NCBI RefSeq assembly: GCF_000934545.1
Contig: NZ_CP010554.1
Coordinates: 2,356,001 to 2,420,000 of the forward strand
Length of the DNA stretch: 64,000 bases
Source of the DNA: Rugosibacter aromaticivorans
GTDB taxonomy: Bacteria > Pseudomonadota > Gammaproteobacteria > Burkholderiales > Rhodocyclaceae
Reading direction: 5' to 3'
Below, one piece after another: positions 46,817 to 58,922 of the stretch. The notes below the pieces were generated by a model, which searched no databases, was not told where the DNA came from, and saw nothing but the letters and a program-made list of their open reading frames with translations. Positions within the stretch are counted from its first letter, which is position 1, and every line of letters starts with the position of its first letter. Made by a program: the position numbers and the translations under genes.

Positions 46817-47696
46817 CCAACTTGGCGCCCACCTCGAACGGCCGTTAGCGCCACTGTATTTACTGCACGGTGACGAGCCGCTGCTGGTCATTGAAGCGGG
46901 CGATGCCATTCGCCTCGCGGCACGTCGCCAGGGCTTTACTCAGCGTGAAGTCATTGTCGCGGGCAGCAACTTTCGCTGGGACGATCTCTTTTTAGCGGCG
47001 AGTAACTTATCCCTGTTTGGCGAAACCAAGCTCATTGATCTACGCATTCCCTCGGGCAAACCGGGGCGCGAAGGCAGTGAAGCATTACAACGCTATATCA
47101 AAACATTGTGCCCTGAGACGGTGACTTTGATCACCCTTCCCGAACTCGACTGGCAAGCAAAAAAAGCTGCGTGGGTCACCGCACTCAGCCAAGCCGGTGT
47201 GGCCATTGAATGCAATGCCCCGTCCTTGGTCCGTCTGCCGCAGTGGCTGGCCGAGCGCCTGGCACGTCAGCAACAGGCCACGACACGCGCCGGACTGGAA
47301 TTTATCGCCGCGCATGTTGAAGGCAATCTGCTCGCTGCGCATCAAGAAATTCAAAAGCTCGGCCTGCTCTACCCCGCCGGAGAAATTTCATTAGCGCAGA
47401 TAGAAGCGGCGGTGTTGAATGTCGCCCGCTATGATGTCTCTGACCTGCGCGATGCACTCAAAGCCCGCGACACCGTGCGCGCCGTGCGCACACTGGAAGG
47501 CTTGCAGGCAGAAGGCGCAGCGCCGCCATTAGTATTGTGGGCACTGGCCAATGAAGCGCGTACTGCACAAATACGCCCCGCCCTCTTGCACGCAGCAAAG
47601 ATTGATCGCATGATTAAGGGACTTGCCACAGGCGATCTATGGAATGAATTTTTACAGTTAGCCTTACGTTTGACCCGCCCAAGGGAAACCTCATGA
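46800..47696 (+). CDS. holA: DNA polymerase III subunit delta, short
   Basis: The clamp-loader subunit that opens the beta clamp. The N-terminus has [20 protein letters not shown] (delta domain I) and [37 protein letters not shown] marks domain II. At 298 residues it is about 40 short of typical homologues: after [15 protein letters not shown] it jumps to [15 protein letters not shown], so part of the C-terminal collar domain appears deleted in frame. The ends are otherwise canonical. ATG overlaps lptE; the stop overlaps proA (ATGA). Confidence 0.88.
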   Translation: MQLRPDQLGAHLERPLAPLYLLHGDEPLLVIEAGDAIRLAARRQGFTQREVIVAGSNFRWDDLFLAASNLSLFGETKLIDLRIPSGKPGREGSEALQRYIKTLCPETVTLITLPELDWQAKKAAWVTALSQAGVAIECNAPSLVRLPQWLAERLARQQQATTRAGLEFIAAHVEGNLLAAHQEIQKLGLLYPAGEISLAQIEAAVLNVARYDVSDLRDALKARDTVRAVRTLEGLQAEGAAPPLVLWALANEARTAQIRPALLHAAKIDRMIKGLATGDLWNEFLQLALRLTRPRETS

Positions 47697-48949
47697 CACT
47701 CAAAGACACTCTGCTGCAAATCGGCCAAGCGGCACGTGACGCCTCGCACGCCGTCGCCCGCGCTTCCACCGGCGCTAAAAATACCGCCCTGCTCGCCACG
47801 GCCAGCGCGATTCGCGCCCAGCGCGATGAACTGCTTGCCGCGAATGCCGCCGACCTTGCCGCAGCGAAAGCAGACGGGCTGGATGCTGCGATGATGGATC
47901 GCTTGACACTCAGCGAACAAGGCATCGAGGCCATGGCCCAAGGGCTGGAACAAGTCGCCGCGCTGCCCGACCCAGTGGGTGAGATCACCGAGTTGAGGCG
48001 CCGCCCCTCTGGCATACAGGTGGGCAAAATGCGTGTGCCGCTGGGTGTTGTCGGTATTATTTATGAAGCACGGCCGAACGTCACGGCAGAAGCCGCCGCG
48101 CTGTGCCTTAAATCCGGCAATGCCGCCATTTTGCGCGGCGGCAAAGAAGCCATTCGCAGCAATCAGGCCATTGCCGTTTGCGTGAAAAAAGGGCTGGCCG
48201 CCGCCGGCCTGCCAGAAACCGCCATCCAGGTGATCGAAACCACTGATCGTGCTGCCGTCGGCTATCTGATCACCATGCCGGAATTTGTCGATGTCATCGT
48301 GCCGCGCGGCGGCAAGGGCCTGATCGAGCGCATCTCGCAAGAAGCGCGCGTACCGGTGATCAAGCATCTCGACGGCAATTGCCATGTGTATGTTGATAGC
48401 GCCGCCGACCCGGAAAAAGCACTCGCTATTGTTGAAAATTCCAAAACGCAGCGGCTGGGCACATGCAATACCGCCGAGTCCCTCCTCATCGCCCGCCCGA
48501 TGGCGGCAAGCTTGTTGCCGAAAATCGCGGCGATGCTCACTGCACGCGGGATTGAGATTCGTGGCTGCGACGAGACGCGGGCACTGGTGAGAGAAGCCAA
48601 ACCTGCGAACGAAGAAGATTACGCCACCGAATATCTCGCGGCGATCATCTCCTGCAAAGTAGTGGCCGATGTCGAGGAGGCAATCGCTCACATCAACAAA
48701 TACTCATCAGCCCACACCGAAGCCATCGTCACTGAAAACTACACCACGGCACTGCGTTTTTTGCGCGAAGTGGATTCCGCTTCAGTCATGGTGAACGCCT
48801 CAACACGCTTTGCCGATGGCTTTGAATATGGCCTGGGTGCCGAGATCGGTATTTCCACCGACAAGTTCCACGCCCGCGGGCCCGTGGGCCTGGAAGGGCT
48901 CACCTCGCAGAAGTGGATCGTGCTGGGCAACGGCGAAGTGCGCGGGTAA
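47693..48949 (+). CDS. proA: glutamate-5-semialdehyde dehydrogenase
   Basis: The second enzyme of proline synthesis, reducing gamma-glutamyl phosphate with NADPH. 418 residues of the aldehyde dehydrogenase superfamily. [20 protein letters not shown] near residue 107 and [15 protein letters not shown] are diagnostic; the catalytic cysteine is in [11 protein letters not shown] near 261; the C-terminus has [18 protein letters not shown]. Coupled to holA through a four-base overlap. Confidence 0.96.
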   Translation: MTLKDTLLQIGQAARDASHAVARASTGAKNTALLATASAIRAQRDELLAANAADLAAAKADGLDAAMMDRLTLSEQGIEAMAQGLEQVAALPDPVGEITELRRRPSGIQVGKMRVPLGVVGIIYEARPNVTAEAAALCLKSGNAAILRGGKEAIRSNQAIAVCVKKGLAAAGLPETAIQVIETTDRAAVGYLITMPEFVDVIVPRGGKGLIERISQEARVPVIKHLDGNCHVYVDSAADPEKALAIVENSKTQRLGTCNTAESLLIARPMAASLLPKIAAMLTARGIEIRGCDETRALVREAKPANEEDYATEYLAAIISCKVVADVEEAIAHINKYSSAHTEAIVTENYTTALRFLREVDSASVMVNASTRFADGFEYGLGAEIGISTDKFHARGPVGLEGLTSQKWIVLGNGEVRG

Positions 48950-48956
48950 ATCCATC

Positions 48957-49038
48957 ACGGCGGTACCTTCGCGGTACCTTCGCGGCGTCAATGCGCCGCC
49001 TTTGTCGTCTGACCGCCGTCTCGCCAGCGCCGAGTTTT
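48957..49038. repeat. short tandem repeat and dispersed repeat after proA
   Basis: GCGGTACCTTC occurs twice in tandem (about 48960-48982). The dispersed repeat follows at 49014-49038 on the minus strand, AAAACTCGGCGCTGG then CGAGACGGCG. A block resembling the one near 37980 (GAAGAAAGTACC...GAGGTGC) lies at 49065-49086. The whole stretch abuts the RAYT fragment. Confidence 0.7.
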
Positions 49039-49111
49039 GCGCGACGCATCGCCAGTGCGCACTGAAGAAAGTACCTTTGAGGTGCGGTGGGATTATCGTT
49101 AGTCTTGCGAA

Positions 49112-49378
49112 TTAATTCGAACCTGACCCTTTGATTTTGCAACGCGTGATGAGACGGGGAACGGCCTCGGCCTGTTGGGGGGTGATCAGCAGGTGCACAT
49201 GGTTGGTCATCAACGCATAAGCATGTAGCGCGCAGTGTTCTTTTCTCAGGGCTTCGCCCAGCCAATACAGATAGGCTTGATAGTCTTCTTCGCCCAAGAA
49301 GCAGGGTTCGCAGTTATGCCCGCGCCACAGGATGTGCAGCGGGATACCATCAAGATGGATGCGGGGGCGGCGAGGCAT
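49112..49378 (-). pseudogene. REP-associated tyrosine transposase (RAYT), truncated
   Basis: 88 residues of the Y1/IS200-like RAYT family: MPRRPRIHLDGIPLHILWRG, then LYWLGEALRKEHCALHAYAL and the HUH motif MTNHVHLLITP. After AVPRLIT the match ends and a short tail reaches a stop, so the catalytic tyrosine and most of the protein (usually over 200 residues) are missing. The tail DNA (AATTAATTCGAACCTGACCC on plus) resembles sequence often flanking these transposases. It lies beside a dispersed-repeat copy, which is relevant because RAYTs mobilise REP sequences. Confidence 0.82.
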
Positions 49379-49422
49379 GGAGTTCTCTCTGGGCTTTGAA
49401 TCCGCTCATCGCAAAAGTGGAT

Positions 49423-49752
49423 TCAGTTAGCGGCCTTGTCCAATTCCTCTCGCACGATACGGCGCAGATCGGCTTCGATGTGCTCGCCTTCGACTGCCCG
49501 ACGCAAGGTGTCGTTGATCAATGTCTGATATCCGCGTTCCCCCGCAAGGGATTTGAAGTGCGCCACGATCGGCGTATCGAGCATGATATTGATGCGTTTC
49601 TTTTCAACGCGGGCACGCACCGCCGCCTGCCAGCCTGTACGCCCGATATCCTTGCCGGCGACGCGGAATTTAGCCCGGTCAAAGTCTTTCTGACCGAGCT
49701 TCGGGGCGTCGTCAGAAATAACCGGCGTTTTGGTAGTAGAGGTCCGTTTCAT
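49423..49752 (-). CDS. brnA: BrnA-type antitoxin
   Basis: A 109-residue antitoxin. The C-terminal ribbon-helix-helix DNA-binding part is RVEKKRINIMLDTPIVAHFK and LAGERGYQTLINDTLRRAVE; the N-terminal part is polar and binds the toxin. The ATG at 49752 is chosen; it lies within the toxin gene (41-bp overlap), the usual coupled layout toxin-then-antitoxin of BrnT/BrnA. The tail is longer than in Brucella BrnA. Confidence 0.88.
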   Translation of the reverse strand: MKRTSTTKTPVISDDAPKLGQKDFDRAKFRVAGKDIGRTGWQAAVRARVEKKRINIMLDTPIVAHFKSLAGERGYQTLINDTLRRAVEGEHIEADLRRIVREELDKAAN

Positions 49753-49990
49753 CGCTATCTGCCTTTCGCATCGAAATAATCCGAATCTGGTCGTCTGATT
49801 CGACATGAACCACCACGACCACCATCACCTTCAGCAATCCAACGCCGATCATGCGCTGTTCGCCGTAGTGCTTGCGGTTATCCTCGATCAACACCATGGG
49901 GCCGGAAAATACTTGCTCCACGTCGGCAAAGTCCAGACCGTGTTTCTTCAGGTTGGCTTTGCGCTTGGATTCGCTCCAGGTAAATCGCAT
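49712..49990 (-). CDS. brnT: BrnT-type ribonuclease toxin
   Basis: A 92-residue RelE-fold toxin: MRFTWSESKRKANLKKHGLD, FADVEQVFSGPMVLIEDNRK and the C-terminal IRIISMRKADSDETDLYY, where R and K positions are those of the proposed active site. Family toxins cleave RNA and are neutralised by BrnA. The ATG at 49990 gives the standard start; the longer open frame reaches 50080 but includes the promoter region. Confidence 0.9.
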   Translation of the reverse strand: MRFTWSESKRKANLKKHGLDFADVEQVFSGPMVLIEDNRKHYGEQRMIGVGLLKVMVVVVVHVESDDQIRIISMRKADSDETDLYYQNAGYF

Positions 49991-49996
49991 GGCGAA

Positions 49997-50024
49997 ATTA
50001 TACACACCAAAATATGTATGAAAA
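49997..50024 (-). promoter_or_regulatory. brnTA promoter with overlapping inverted repeat
   Basis: On the minus strand a -10 TATAAT (50002-49997) is preceded at 16 bp by TTTTCA (50024-50019). An inverted repeat ATACA...TGTAT (50000-50019) overlaps both, a fit for autorepression by BrnA. The -10 lies only 7 bases before the brnT ATG, so the transcript would be nearly leaderless. Confidence 0.55.
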
Positions 50025-50170
50025 GAGGCCGATATTATTGCGCCTTCGAAAGCAGAATGATGCCCAGAACTGCTCACCACAAGTTGTGACTATGGCCCGC
50101 TGGACGAGGTGGAGGGGACACTATCAAGATGCATGCGAAAGCAGCGCATGAAACAACGTAGAAAAACCAA

Positions 50171-51667
50171 TCATTCCACGACTTTTACCTGCGCCCCCGG
50201 TGTGATCACACCATCAGGATAAACGCCATTCATCAGGCGCAGTTGCGCTTCCGAATGCGGCAATGTAGTGGGGGATCGCTTGGCCAACTGAGCAAGGCCC
50301 CCTTGCGGCAATGCGGCTAGACACAGCCTCCAGGGGCGGGCCAGGGAGCGATCCTTGTCGTTGATCGCACGAAAGGTTTTTTCCGCCGCGAGCAGCGTTT
50401 CACGTTCGCGTTGCAAGACGTCTGCGCTCTTGGCGGCATGCAAGAAAAGATAGGGGTGTTTATCTGGCCCGGTGACTAACGTGGCATCGACTTGTTGCGA
50501 TCCTTCTTGCGCCCCGTCTTTTACGCGAGCGGTGCCAACAAAGCTGGTCGCCGCAAAGCCATTGATGGTTGTCTGCGTCGTGCGCCCATTGATCGGGTTA
50601 AAAATCGTGCGCAGGATATCCGCGTGCGTCGCCCCCGCATCCGCTGGCACGGTGCGCATGATCAGTGCCGCATCGCCTGCGCCGTTAGTCATGATGAGCG
50701 CTTCCGACGTATTTTTTATCCGCCAGCCGGCAGGTGCGGTGAGCGCAAAACCCAGCGGTTCGTGGAAAAACTGCTGGCCCCGGGTGACGCCTTCTTCGCG
50801 GCTTTCACCAAAGGGGATGCTATCGATCGCTTTGAGATAACGCTCGCGTCCGTTTTCCGCGTGTGGGTCTTGATGCAGCAAGGCCGTTTGGCGGATGTCG
50901 TCCAGACGCTGGTCGTTGCTGGGGTGCGAAGCTAACCAGTCTGCTTGCGGTGGCACCGGGCGCCCTTCTTTGCGCGCCATGTCAGCGGCAAACTGCGCTT
51001 GATTTTTCAGCATGCGAATGACATCAATCATGCGGGCGGAATCGTAATGATTGCGGGCAAGGTATTCGGCGCCCAGCTGGTCGGCTTGTGACTCCTGCTC
51101 GCGGCTGTAGGAGGCGATATAGCCTGCGGCAGTGATTTGCGACACCTGATTGGTCAGATCGCCTGCTCCACCATAGCCTTTACTCTCCAGCACGGCACCG
51201 AGCACATTGGCCAGCAGCACGCCCACACCGGCAGCCTGCTGGCGCGTGGCGCGCTGCGAAGCATGGCGTGCGGCAACGTGGCCGATCTCATGCCCCAGCA
51301 CGCCAGCGAGCTCGGCCTCATCATTGAGATAGGCAAGAATGCCGCGCGTGATATAGACATACCCACCGGGCAAGGCAAACGCATTGACCTCGGGACTGTC
51401 GAGTACCGTAAAGTGCCATTCGAGGTTGCCTCGGTGCGAGGCTTTGGCAAGCCGTTGCCCCACGCTATTGACGTAGGCTTGAAGCGGCGGGTTATCCAGC
51501 GCACGATATTCTTTCAACACTTCCTGATGTGCTTTTTGTCCCTCCTGCAGCTCGCTGCGCTCATCCATCACCGTGTGTTCATATTGCCCCGTCACCGGAT
51601 TGCGTACATTGGCGCAGGCGGCAAGAAAAACCAAGGTAACGACAGAAAGACCGGTGCGGAATTTCAT
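50171..51667 (-). CDS. M48 family metalloprotease, lipoprotein (BepA-like)
   Basis: A 498-residue periplasmic/outer-membrane zinc protease. The N-terminus is a lipoprotein signal (VVTLVFLAACANVRNPVTGQ). The zinc site is HEIGHVAARHASQR near residue 126, with the third ligand glutamate in EQESQADQLGAEYLAR near 191. The C-terminal half (VTRGQQFFHEPLGFALTAPA onward) is an additional PG1-type domain. Related proteases handle outer-membrane protein and LptD assembly. There is no close operon partner. Confidence 0.88.
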   Translation of the reverse strand: MKFRTGLSVVTLVFLAACANVRNPVTGQYEHTVMDERSELQEGQKAHQEVLKEYRALDNPPLQAYVNSVGQRLAKASHRGNLEWHFTVLDSPEVNAFALPGGYVYITRGILAYLNDEAELAGVLGHEIGHVAARHASQRATRQQAAGVGVLLANVLGAVLESKGYGGAGDLTNQVSQITAAGYIASYSREQESQADQLGAEYLARNHYDSARMIDVIRMLKNQAQFAADMARKEGRPVPPQADWLASHPSNDQRLDDIRQTALLHQDPHAENGRERYLKAIDSIPFGESREEGVTRGQQFFHEPLGFALTAPAGWRIKNTSEALIMTNGAGDAALIMRTVPADAGATHADILRTIFNPINGRTTQTTINGFAATSFVGTARVKDGAQEGSQQVDATLVTGPDKHPYLFLHAAKSADVLQRERETLLAAEKTFRAINDKDRSLARPWRLCLAALPQGGLAQLAKRSPTTLPHSEAQLRLMNGVYPDGVITPGAQVKVVE

Positions 51668-51734
51668 TTTGAATATCCAGAATGACTATTTACGGGCGGT
51701 TTCATTTCGCACAACGTCACACACTCATACAACG

Positions 51735-54437
<2,703 letters not shown>

Positions 54438-54466
54438 CGGATTTCCTTATCTATTGAAGGGATGAG

Positions 54467-55849
54467 TCAGACCATGTTTTCTGGAATGACCCACGCGTCG
54501 AACTCATCAGCTTGCACATACCCCGAGGCCAGCGCGGCATCTCGTAGCGACAAACCCTCGGCATGGGCTTTTTTGGCAATTGCGGCAGCTTTGTCGTAAC
54601 CAATGTGCGGGGTTAATGCCGTAGCCAGCATCAAGCTGCGGCGCAATGATTCGCGAATGTGTTCCCCATTCGCTTCGACATGCCGCACTGCATGACGTTC
54701 AAAACTTTGCATGGCGTCTGCCAGTAATCGGGCACTGTGCAAAAAGTTGTAGGCAATTAATGGTTTGAATACATTTAACTCGAAGTTTCCCAAAGCACCG
54801 CCGATATTCAGTGCCACGTCATTGCCCAGCACCTGCGCGGCAACCATGGTAAGTGCCTCGCATTGCGTCGGGTTCACTTTGCCCGGCATGATGGAACTGC
54901 CCGGCTCATTTTCGGGCAATTGCAATTCCCCCAGACCCGCGCGCGGCCCACTCGCAAGCCAGCGAATGTCATTGGCAATTTTCATCAGCGCCGTAGCCAG
55001 GGTTTTCAGTGCGCCATGCGTGAACACCAACGGCTCGTGACCGGCAAGGGCAGCAAACCGATTACTTGCACACGTCCATGAAAGCCCCGTACAGGCGGTC
55101 AATTCCGCCACTGCACGGACGGCAAATTGCGGGTGGGCATTGAGCCCGGTGCCCACGGCCGTACCCCCCAGCGCTAACGCAAAAAGCTCTTTCTTCGCAG
55201 CATCAATCGCCCGCTCGACAATCTCGAGTTGGGCCGCATAGCCAGAGAATTCCTGCCCCAGCGTGAGCGGTGTCGCGTCCTGCAAGTGGGTGCGGCCCAA
55301 TTTGACGATATACGCAAAGGCCTGCGATTTTTCATGCAATGTTTGCCGCAGTTGGCGCAGCGCGGGCAGTAGCAATTTTTCCAGCTGCGTCACCGCCGCC
55401 ACGTGCATCGCTGTCGGAAAAACGTCATTGGATGATTGGCACCGATTGACATGATCATTCGGATGCACACTGCGCTGCATGCCACGCACACCACCCAATA
55501 GCTCTGAGGCGCGATTCGCCAGGACTTCATTCACGTTCATGTTGGTTTGCGTGCCCGAGCCGGTCTGCCAAACAGACAAGGGAAACTCATCCGGCCATTG
55601 GCCATTGAGAATCTCATCTGCTGCGCTGACAATCGCCTGCGCTATGCGTGGCTCGACCTCGCCGAGGTGTGCATTGGCGAGCGCTGCCGAGCGCTTAACC
55701 AACACCAGCGCATCAATGAGTTCACCCGGCATGGTGTCTTTGCCAATGGCAAAGTAAGCCAGCGAACGCTGGGTTTGCGCACCCCACAGCCGTTCGCGCG
55801 GTACATCCATAGCGCCTAAGGTATCGGTTTCCGTTCGGTAGCGGCTCAT
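54467..55849 (-). CDS. fumC: class II fumarate hydratase
   Basis: The oxygen-stable iron-free fumarase, 460 residues. The start at the ATG 55849 ([17 protein letters not shown]) fits the family; an in-frame GTG at 55864 is possible. [20 protein letters not shown] near residue 97, [20 protein letters not shown] near 130 and the signature [17 protein letters not shown] near 313 make the active site. It precedes acnA by 29 bp. Confidence 0.96.
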   Translation of the reverse strand: MSRYRTETDTLGAMDVPRERLWGAQTQRSLAYFAIGKDTMPGELIDALVLVKRSAALANAHLGEVEPRIAQAIVSAADEILNGQWPDEFPLSVWQTGSGTQTNMNVNEVLANRASELLGGVRGMQRSVHPNDHVNRCQSSNDVFPTAMHVAAVTQLEKLLLPALRQLRQTLHEKSQAFAYIVKLGRTHLQDATPLTLGQEFSGYAAQLEIVERAIDAAKKELFALALGGTAVGTGLNAHPQFAVRAVAELTACTGLSWTCASNRFAALAGHEPLVFTHGALKTLATALMKIANDIRWLASGPRAGLGELQLPENEPGSSIMPGKVNPTQCEALTMVAAQVLGNDVALNIGGALGNFELNVFKPLIAYNFLHSARLLADAMQSFERHAVRHVEANGEHIRESLRRSLMLATALTPHIGYDKAAAIAKKAHAEGLSLRDAALASGYVQADEFDAWVIPENMV

Positions 55850-55919
55850 GTCTTTTTTAGCCACATGTCTATGGCATGGTCAGTAGATGCACCCGCCATA
55901 AGGTGGCTCATGCAGCAGA

Positions 55920-56045
55920 CTACTTTTTGGGCAGGGCTGCCCCTCCTTGCCCGCCCCCGAACGGCACAGTTGGAGCGACCGGTTTGGTTTTATCTTTTTT
56001 GGGTTTTTTCTGCTCACGATTACTGCGCATTTGTCCTTTGGCCAT
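55920..56045 (-). CDS. small conserved hypothetical protein (41 aa)
   Basis: A 41-residue basic protein, MAKGQMRSNREQKKPKKDK followed by a glycine-rich middle (PFGGGQGGAALPKK). An AGGAG sits 7 bases before its ATG. Proteins starting MAKGQ-RSNRE-KKPK are widespread in proteobacteria, with no known function as far as I know; the lysine-rich part suggests nucleic-acid or ribosome binding, which is inference. It is too small for ordinary length cutoffs. Confidence 0.8.
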   Translation of the reverse strand: MAKGQMRSNREQKKPKKDKTKPVAPTVPFGGGQGGAALPKK

Positions 56046-56163
56046 GAAAGTTCTCCTGAAAAGTTAGGGTGAATAGGCAGCACACGCTGCGCGCATTCGC
56101 TGCGAGCAAACTCTGCAAAAACTACGTGCTGCGGGGTTGCTGCAACATTGTCAAATACTACGC

Positions 56164-56772
56164 CTAATCGACGTCCAGCGGATTGCTATTGACGCCTTGC
56201 GGCGCATTCGGTGCGTCCAACCCCAGCGCTAGCCAACCCGCCAGCCCCAAAGCACGGAGAGTCGCCATGTTCTGCTCGTAAATGACGGCAGGGTTGGGGA
56301 AAGCCTGTATCGCGCGTGCCAGGCTTTCTTCTCGCAAGAGATGAAAAATAGGATACGGCGAGCGGTTGGTAAAGTTTCTGATGTCATCTGCCTCAGCGTC
56401 AGCAAATCGATACTGCGGGTGAAAGCTGGCGACTTGAATCACGCCCGTGAGCCCTTGCACTTTCAGGGCAATCTCAACCAGATCGAGAAAGTCGGCGAAG
56501 TCTGTAAATTTCGCCAGCGCGTAGGGAAGAATCAGCAGGGTGGTGTCCACATTTTCCGGCTTGGCCGCAACCAAGGTGCGCAATTCACGCTCAAGATCGT
56601 CAAGCAAGGCATCGCTGGTTTGCGCACTACTGACGGCATAGCGCACCAGGCGCTTGACATGCACCGTTTTTGCAAACGGGCAAAGATTCAGGCCAATGAC
56701 CGCGCGCTCTAGCCAGCGCTTTGTAGCCGCGATAGCTTCGTCATGAGTGGGCTTAGCAGAGGAGGGCCGCAT
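56164..56772 (-). CDS. DUF1415 domain protein
   Basis: About 202 residues from an ATG at 56772 (MRPSSAKPTHDEAIAATKRW); a TTG at 56814 gives 14 more hydrophobic residues of doubtful value. The DUF1415 core is visible: VIGLNLCPFAKTVHVKRLVR near residue 27 with a conserved cysteine, TTLLILPYALAKFTDFADFL and IQVASFHPQYRFADAEADD. Cys-Pro-Phe-Ala is an invariant feature of the family. The function is unknown. It lies just downstream of the PIN-PhoH gene. Confidence 0.85.
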   Translation of the reverse strand: MRPSSAKPTHDEAIAATKRWLERAVIGLNLCPFAKTVHVKRLVRYAVSSAQTSDALLDDLERELRTLVAAKPENVDTTLLILPYALAKFTDFADFLDLVEIALKVQGLTGVIQVASFHPQYRFADAEADDIRNFTNRSPYPIFHLLREESLARAIQAFPNPAVIYEQNMATLRALGLAGWLALGLDAPNAPQGVNSNPLDVD

Positions 56773-56868
56773 AGAAAAAGGAACACCAATAAACCACCAG
56801 CAAACAAACGGCAAATCCTGAAGAGAAGGCTTCCAAACAGAAACCTTGGCGTGAGCGTGGGGTGTAGC

Positions 56869-58305
56869 TTACAACACTTCGGCCGCATGATCCGCCAATC
56901 GTGAACGTTCGCCTCGCTGCAAGGTAACATGGCCTGAATAGGCCCACCCTTTGAAACGATCGACCACATAGGTTAGCCCCGAGCTTCCTTCGGTGAGATA
57001 CGGCGTATCAATCTGGGCGATATTGCCCAGGCACACCACTTTGGTGCCTGGGCCTGCACGCGTGATCAGCGTTTTCATCTGTTTCGGCGTCAGATTTTGC
57101 GCTTCGTCGATGATGAGAAATTTGTTAAGAAACGTGCGGCCCCGCATGAAGTTAAGTGACTTAACTTTGATGCGGCTACGAATCAAATCCATGGTGGCAG
57201 CCCGACCCCACTCGCCGCCATAGGCGCCACCGGACGCGCCTGCAGGATCGGGCTTGTTTAGCACGTCAAGGTTATCCTCCAGAGCCCCCATCCAGGGCGT
57301 CATTTTTTCCTCTTCTGTTCCTGGCAAAAATCCGATATCTTCACCCACGGGAACGGTCACGCGGGTGATGATGATTTCAGAAAATCGCTTGGTCTCCAAG
57401 GTCTGCGTTAAGGCAGCAGCCAGGGTCAACAATGTCTTTCCAGTCCCTGCCTGACCAAGCAATGTGACAAAATCGATATCCGGATGCATCAGCAAATTCA
57501 AGGCGAAATTTTGCTCGCGATTTCTGGCTACGATGCCCCAGATGGCATTTTTTGCATGGCTGTAATCGGTCAGCGTTTCCAGTTCCGCCGTCTTGCCAGC
57601 GCCGACTTTTACCCACGCTTGAAAAGGCTGTGGCTCGTCCTGCCAAACAAATTCATTCACTAGCAAATCAGGACACAGCGGGCCCTGGATGCGGTAATAG
57701 GTGCGGCTATCTTTTTTCCATGACTCCAGGCCCTTGCCGTGCGTTTCCCAAAAGTCGGATGGCAGTTCGAGCGTACCTGTGTAGAGTAAATCAGTGTCTT
57801 CCAGCACCTTGTCGTTAAAATAATCTTGCGCTTCAAGACCCAGGGCACGCGCTTTGATGCGCATGTTGATGTCTTTGGAAACCAGAATGACCGGCCGCTG
57901 GGGAAATACCTGGCCGAGATGCATCACTACGCCGATGATCTGATTGTCTGCCTTGGCAGTAGGTAGCGCGCTGGGCAGGGTGCTATCGATCGCTTCCGTC
58001 TGCAAAAAAAGATGTCCCGTGGCCAACCCGCGCGATGCCTCGCCTAGATGAATGCCCGCGGCCATGTTGTGCTCGGCGCCACTCACAACATCGTCCAGCA
58101 TGCGGCTGGCCTGACGCGCATTACGCGCAACTTCTGTCATGCCTTTTTTGTTGGCATCCAGCTCTTCTAGCACCATCATGGGCACGAAGATGTCATGCTC
58201 TTCAAAACGGTAGAGCGACAGCGGGTCGTGCATCAACACATTGGTGTCAAGCACAAAAAGTTTGGTGGTGGCTTTCTTTGCTGCTGTTGCACGTTTTGCG
58301 TTCAT
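56869..58305 (-). CDS. PIN-PhoH ATPase/ribonuclease
   Basis: A 478-residue fusion of a PIN endoribonuclease (residues 14-150: LFVLDTNVLMHDPLSLYRF, MVLEELDANKKGM, VSKDINMRIKARALG) to a PhoH P-loop ATPase (Walker A LLGQAGTGKTLLT near 285; FLIIDEAQNLTPKQMKTLIT near 403). Such proteins unwind and cleave RNA in mycobacteria. Near residue 240 [12 protein letters not shown] is encoded by the dispersed repeat. It follows bcp at 95 bp on the same strand. Confidence 0.9.
   Translation of the reverse strand: MNAKRATAAKKATTKLFVLDTNVLMHDPLSLYRFEEHDIFVPMMVLEELDANKKGMTEVARNARQASRMLDDVVSGAEHNMAAGIHLGEASRGLATGHLFLQTEAIDSTLPSALPTAKADNQIIGVVMHLGQVFPQRPVILVSKDINMRIKARALGLEAQDYFNDKVLEDTDLLYTGTLELPSDFWETHGKGLESWKKDSRTYYRIQGPLCPDLLVNEFVWQDEPQPFQAWVKVGAGKTAELETLTDYSHAKNAIWGIVARNREQNFALNLLMHPDIDFVTLLGQAGTGKTLLTLAAALTQTLETKRFSEIIITRVTVPVGEDIGFLPGTEEEKMTPWMGALEDNLDVLNKPDPAGASGGAYGGEWGRAATMDLIRSRIKVKSLNFMRGRTFLNKFLIIDEAQNLTPKQMKTLITRAGPGTKVVCLGNIAQIDTPYLTEGSSGLTYVVDRFKGWAYSGHVTLQRGERSRLADHAAEVL
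57586..57610 (-). repeat. dispersed repeat inside the PIN-PhoH gene
   Basis: Identical over 25 bases to the leuS copy, in sense orientation with the gene, encoding KVGAGKTA between the PIN and ATPase domains, a linker position. Confidence 0.85.
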
Positions 58306-58400
58306 GGCTATCTCAAAGTTGACAAGATGGGCTCACGATAGCAATCCTGGCTATTAGGCAAGGCGCCGATGAAAGTGCAGATTGCGCCCCTTATCAAGGA

Positions 58401-58922
58401 TTAAATTTTCATCACCGCGTCAAGAACAGCCGCGGCATTGCCATCGGCTTTGGTGGCGCGCCATTCATGCCGCAGCACACCATGCGCATCAATCAGAAAA
58501 GTGCTACGTTCAATGCCCAGTACTTTTTTGCCGTACAGCATTTTGTTTTTAACAACATCAAACATGCGGCATAGCGAGCCTTCAATGTCAGAAATTAATT
58601 CGAACGGCAGACCAAATTTAGCTTTAAAGCTTTCATGTGATTTGAGCGAATCACGTGACACACCAAAAACAACACAACCTGCCTTGACAAATTCGGCATG
58701 CAAATCGCGAAACTGTTGCGCCTGTGTCGTACAACCCGGTGTGTTGTCCTTGGGATAAAAGTACAGCACGACGGGGTGTCCAAGATGGGCGGAAAGGATG
58801 AAATCACCCCCTGTTGCAGGGGCTGTAAACTCAGGAACGACCAAACCGACAACCGAGGGCTGGGTCGGTGCCATAGACGCAGATGCAGACGTAGAGGTGA
58901 ACGTAGATGTAACGTGGTTCAT
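58401..58922 (-). CDS. bcp: thioredoxin-dependent peroxiredoxin (Bcp/PrxQ)
   Basis: A peroxiredoxin reducing peroxides. The peroxidatic cysteine is in DNTPGCTTQAQQFRD near residue 64; the position five further on, where many PrxQ have a resolving cysteine, is glutamine, so it looks like a 1-Cys form. The ATG at 58922 overlaps the arnD stop (ATGA) and has GGAAGG upstream. The first 17 residues (NHVTSTFTSTSASASM) form a Ser/Thr-rich extension from a degenerate 6-base repeat. It belongs to the end of the arn operon. Confidence 0.9.
   Translation of the reverse strand: MNHVTSTFTSTSASASMAPTQPSVVGLVVPEFTAPATGGDFILSAHLGHPVVLYFYPKDNTPGCTTQAQQFRDLHAEFVKAGCVVFGVSRDSLKSHESFKAKFGLPFELISDIEGSLCRMFDVVKNKMLYGKKVLGIERSTFLIDAHGVLRHEWRATKADGNAAAVLDAVMKI

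Noticed and set aside
47760-47795. Possible further copy of the dispersed repeat in proA
   Set aside because: Only the short GGCGCT core and an ATACCGCC string match, with wrong spacing.
47429-48691. 420-codon open frame on the minus strand
   Set aside because: It lies wholly antisense to holA and proA, both clearly real, and its translation shows no domain; GC-rich codon bias opens this frame.
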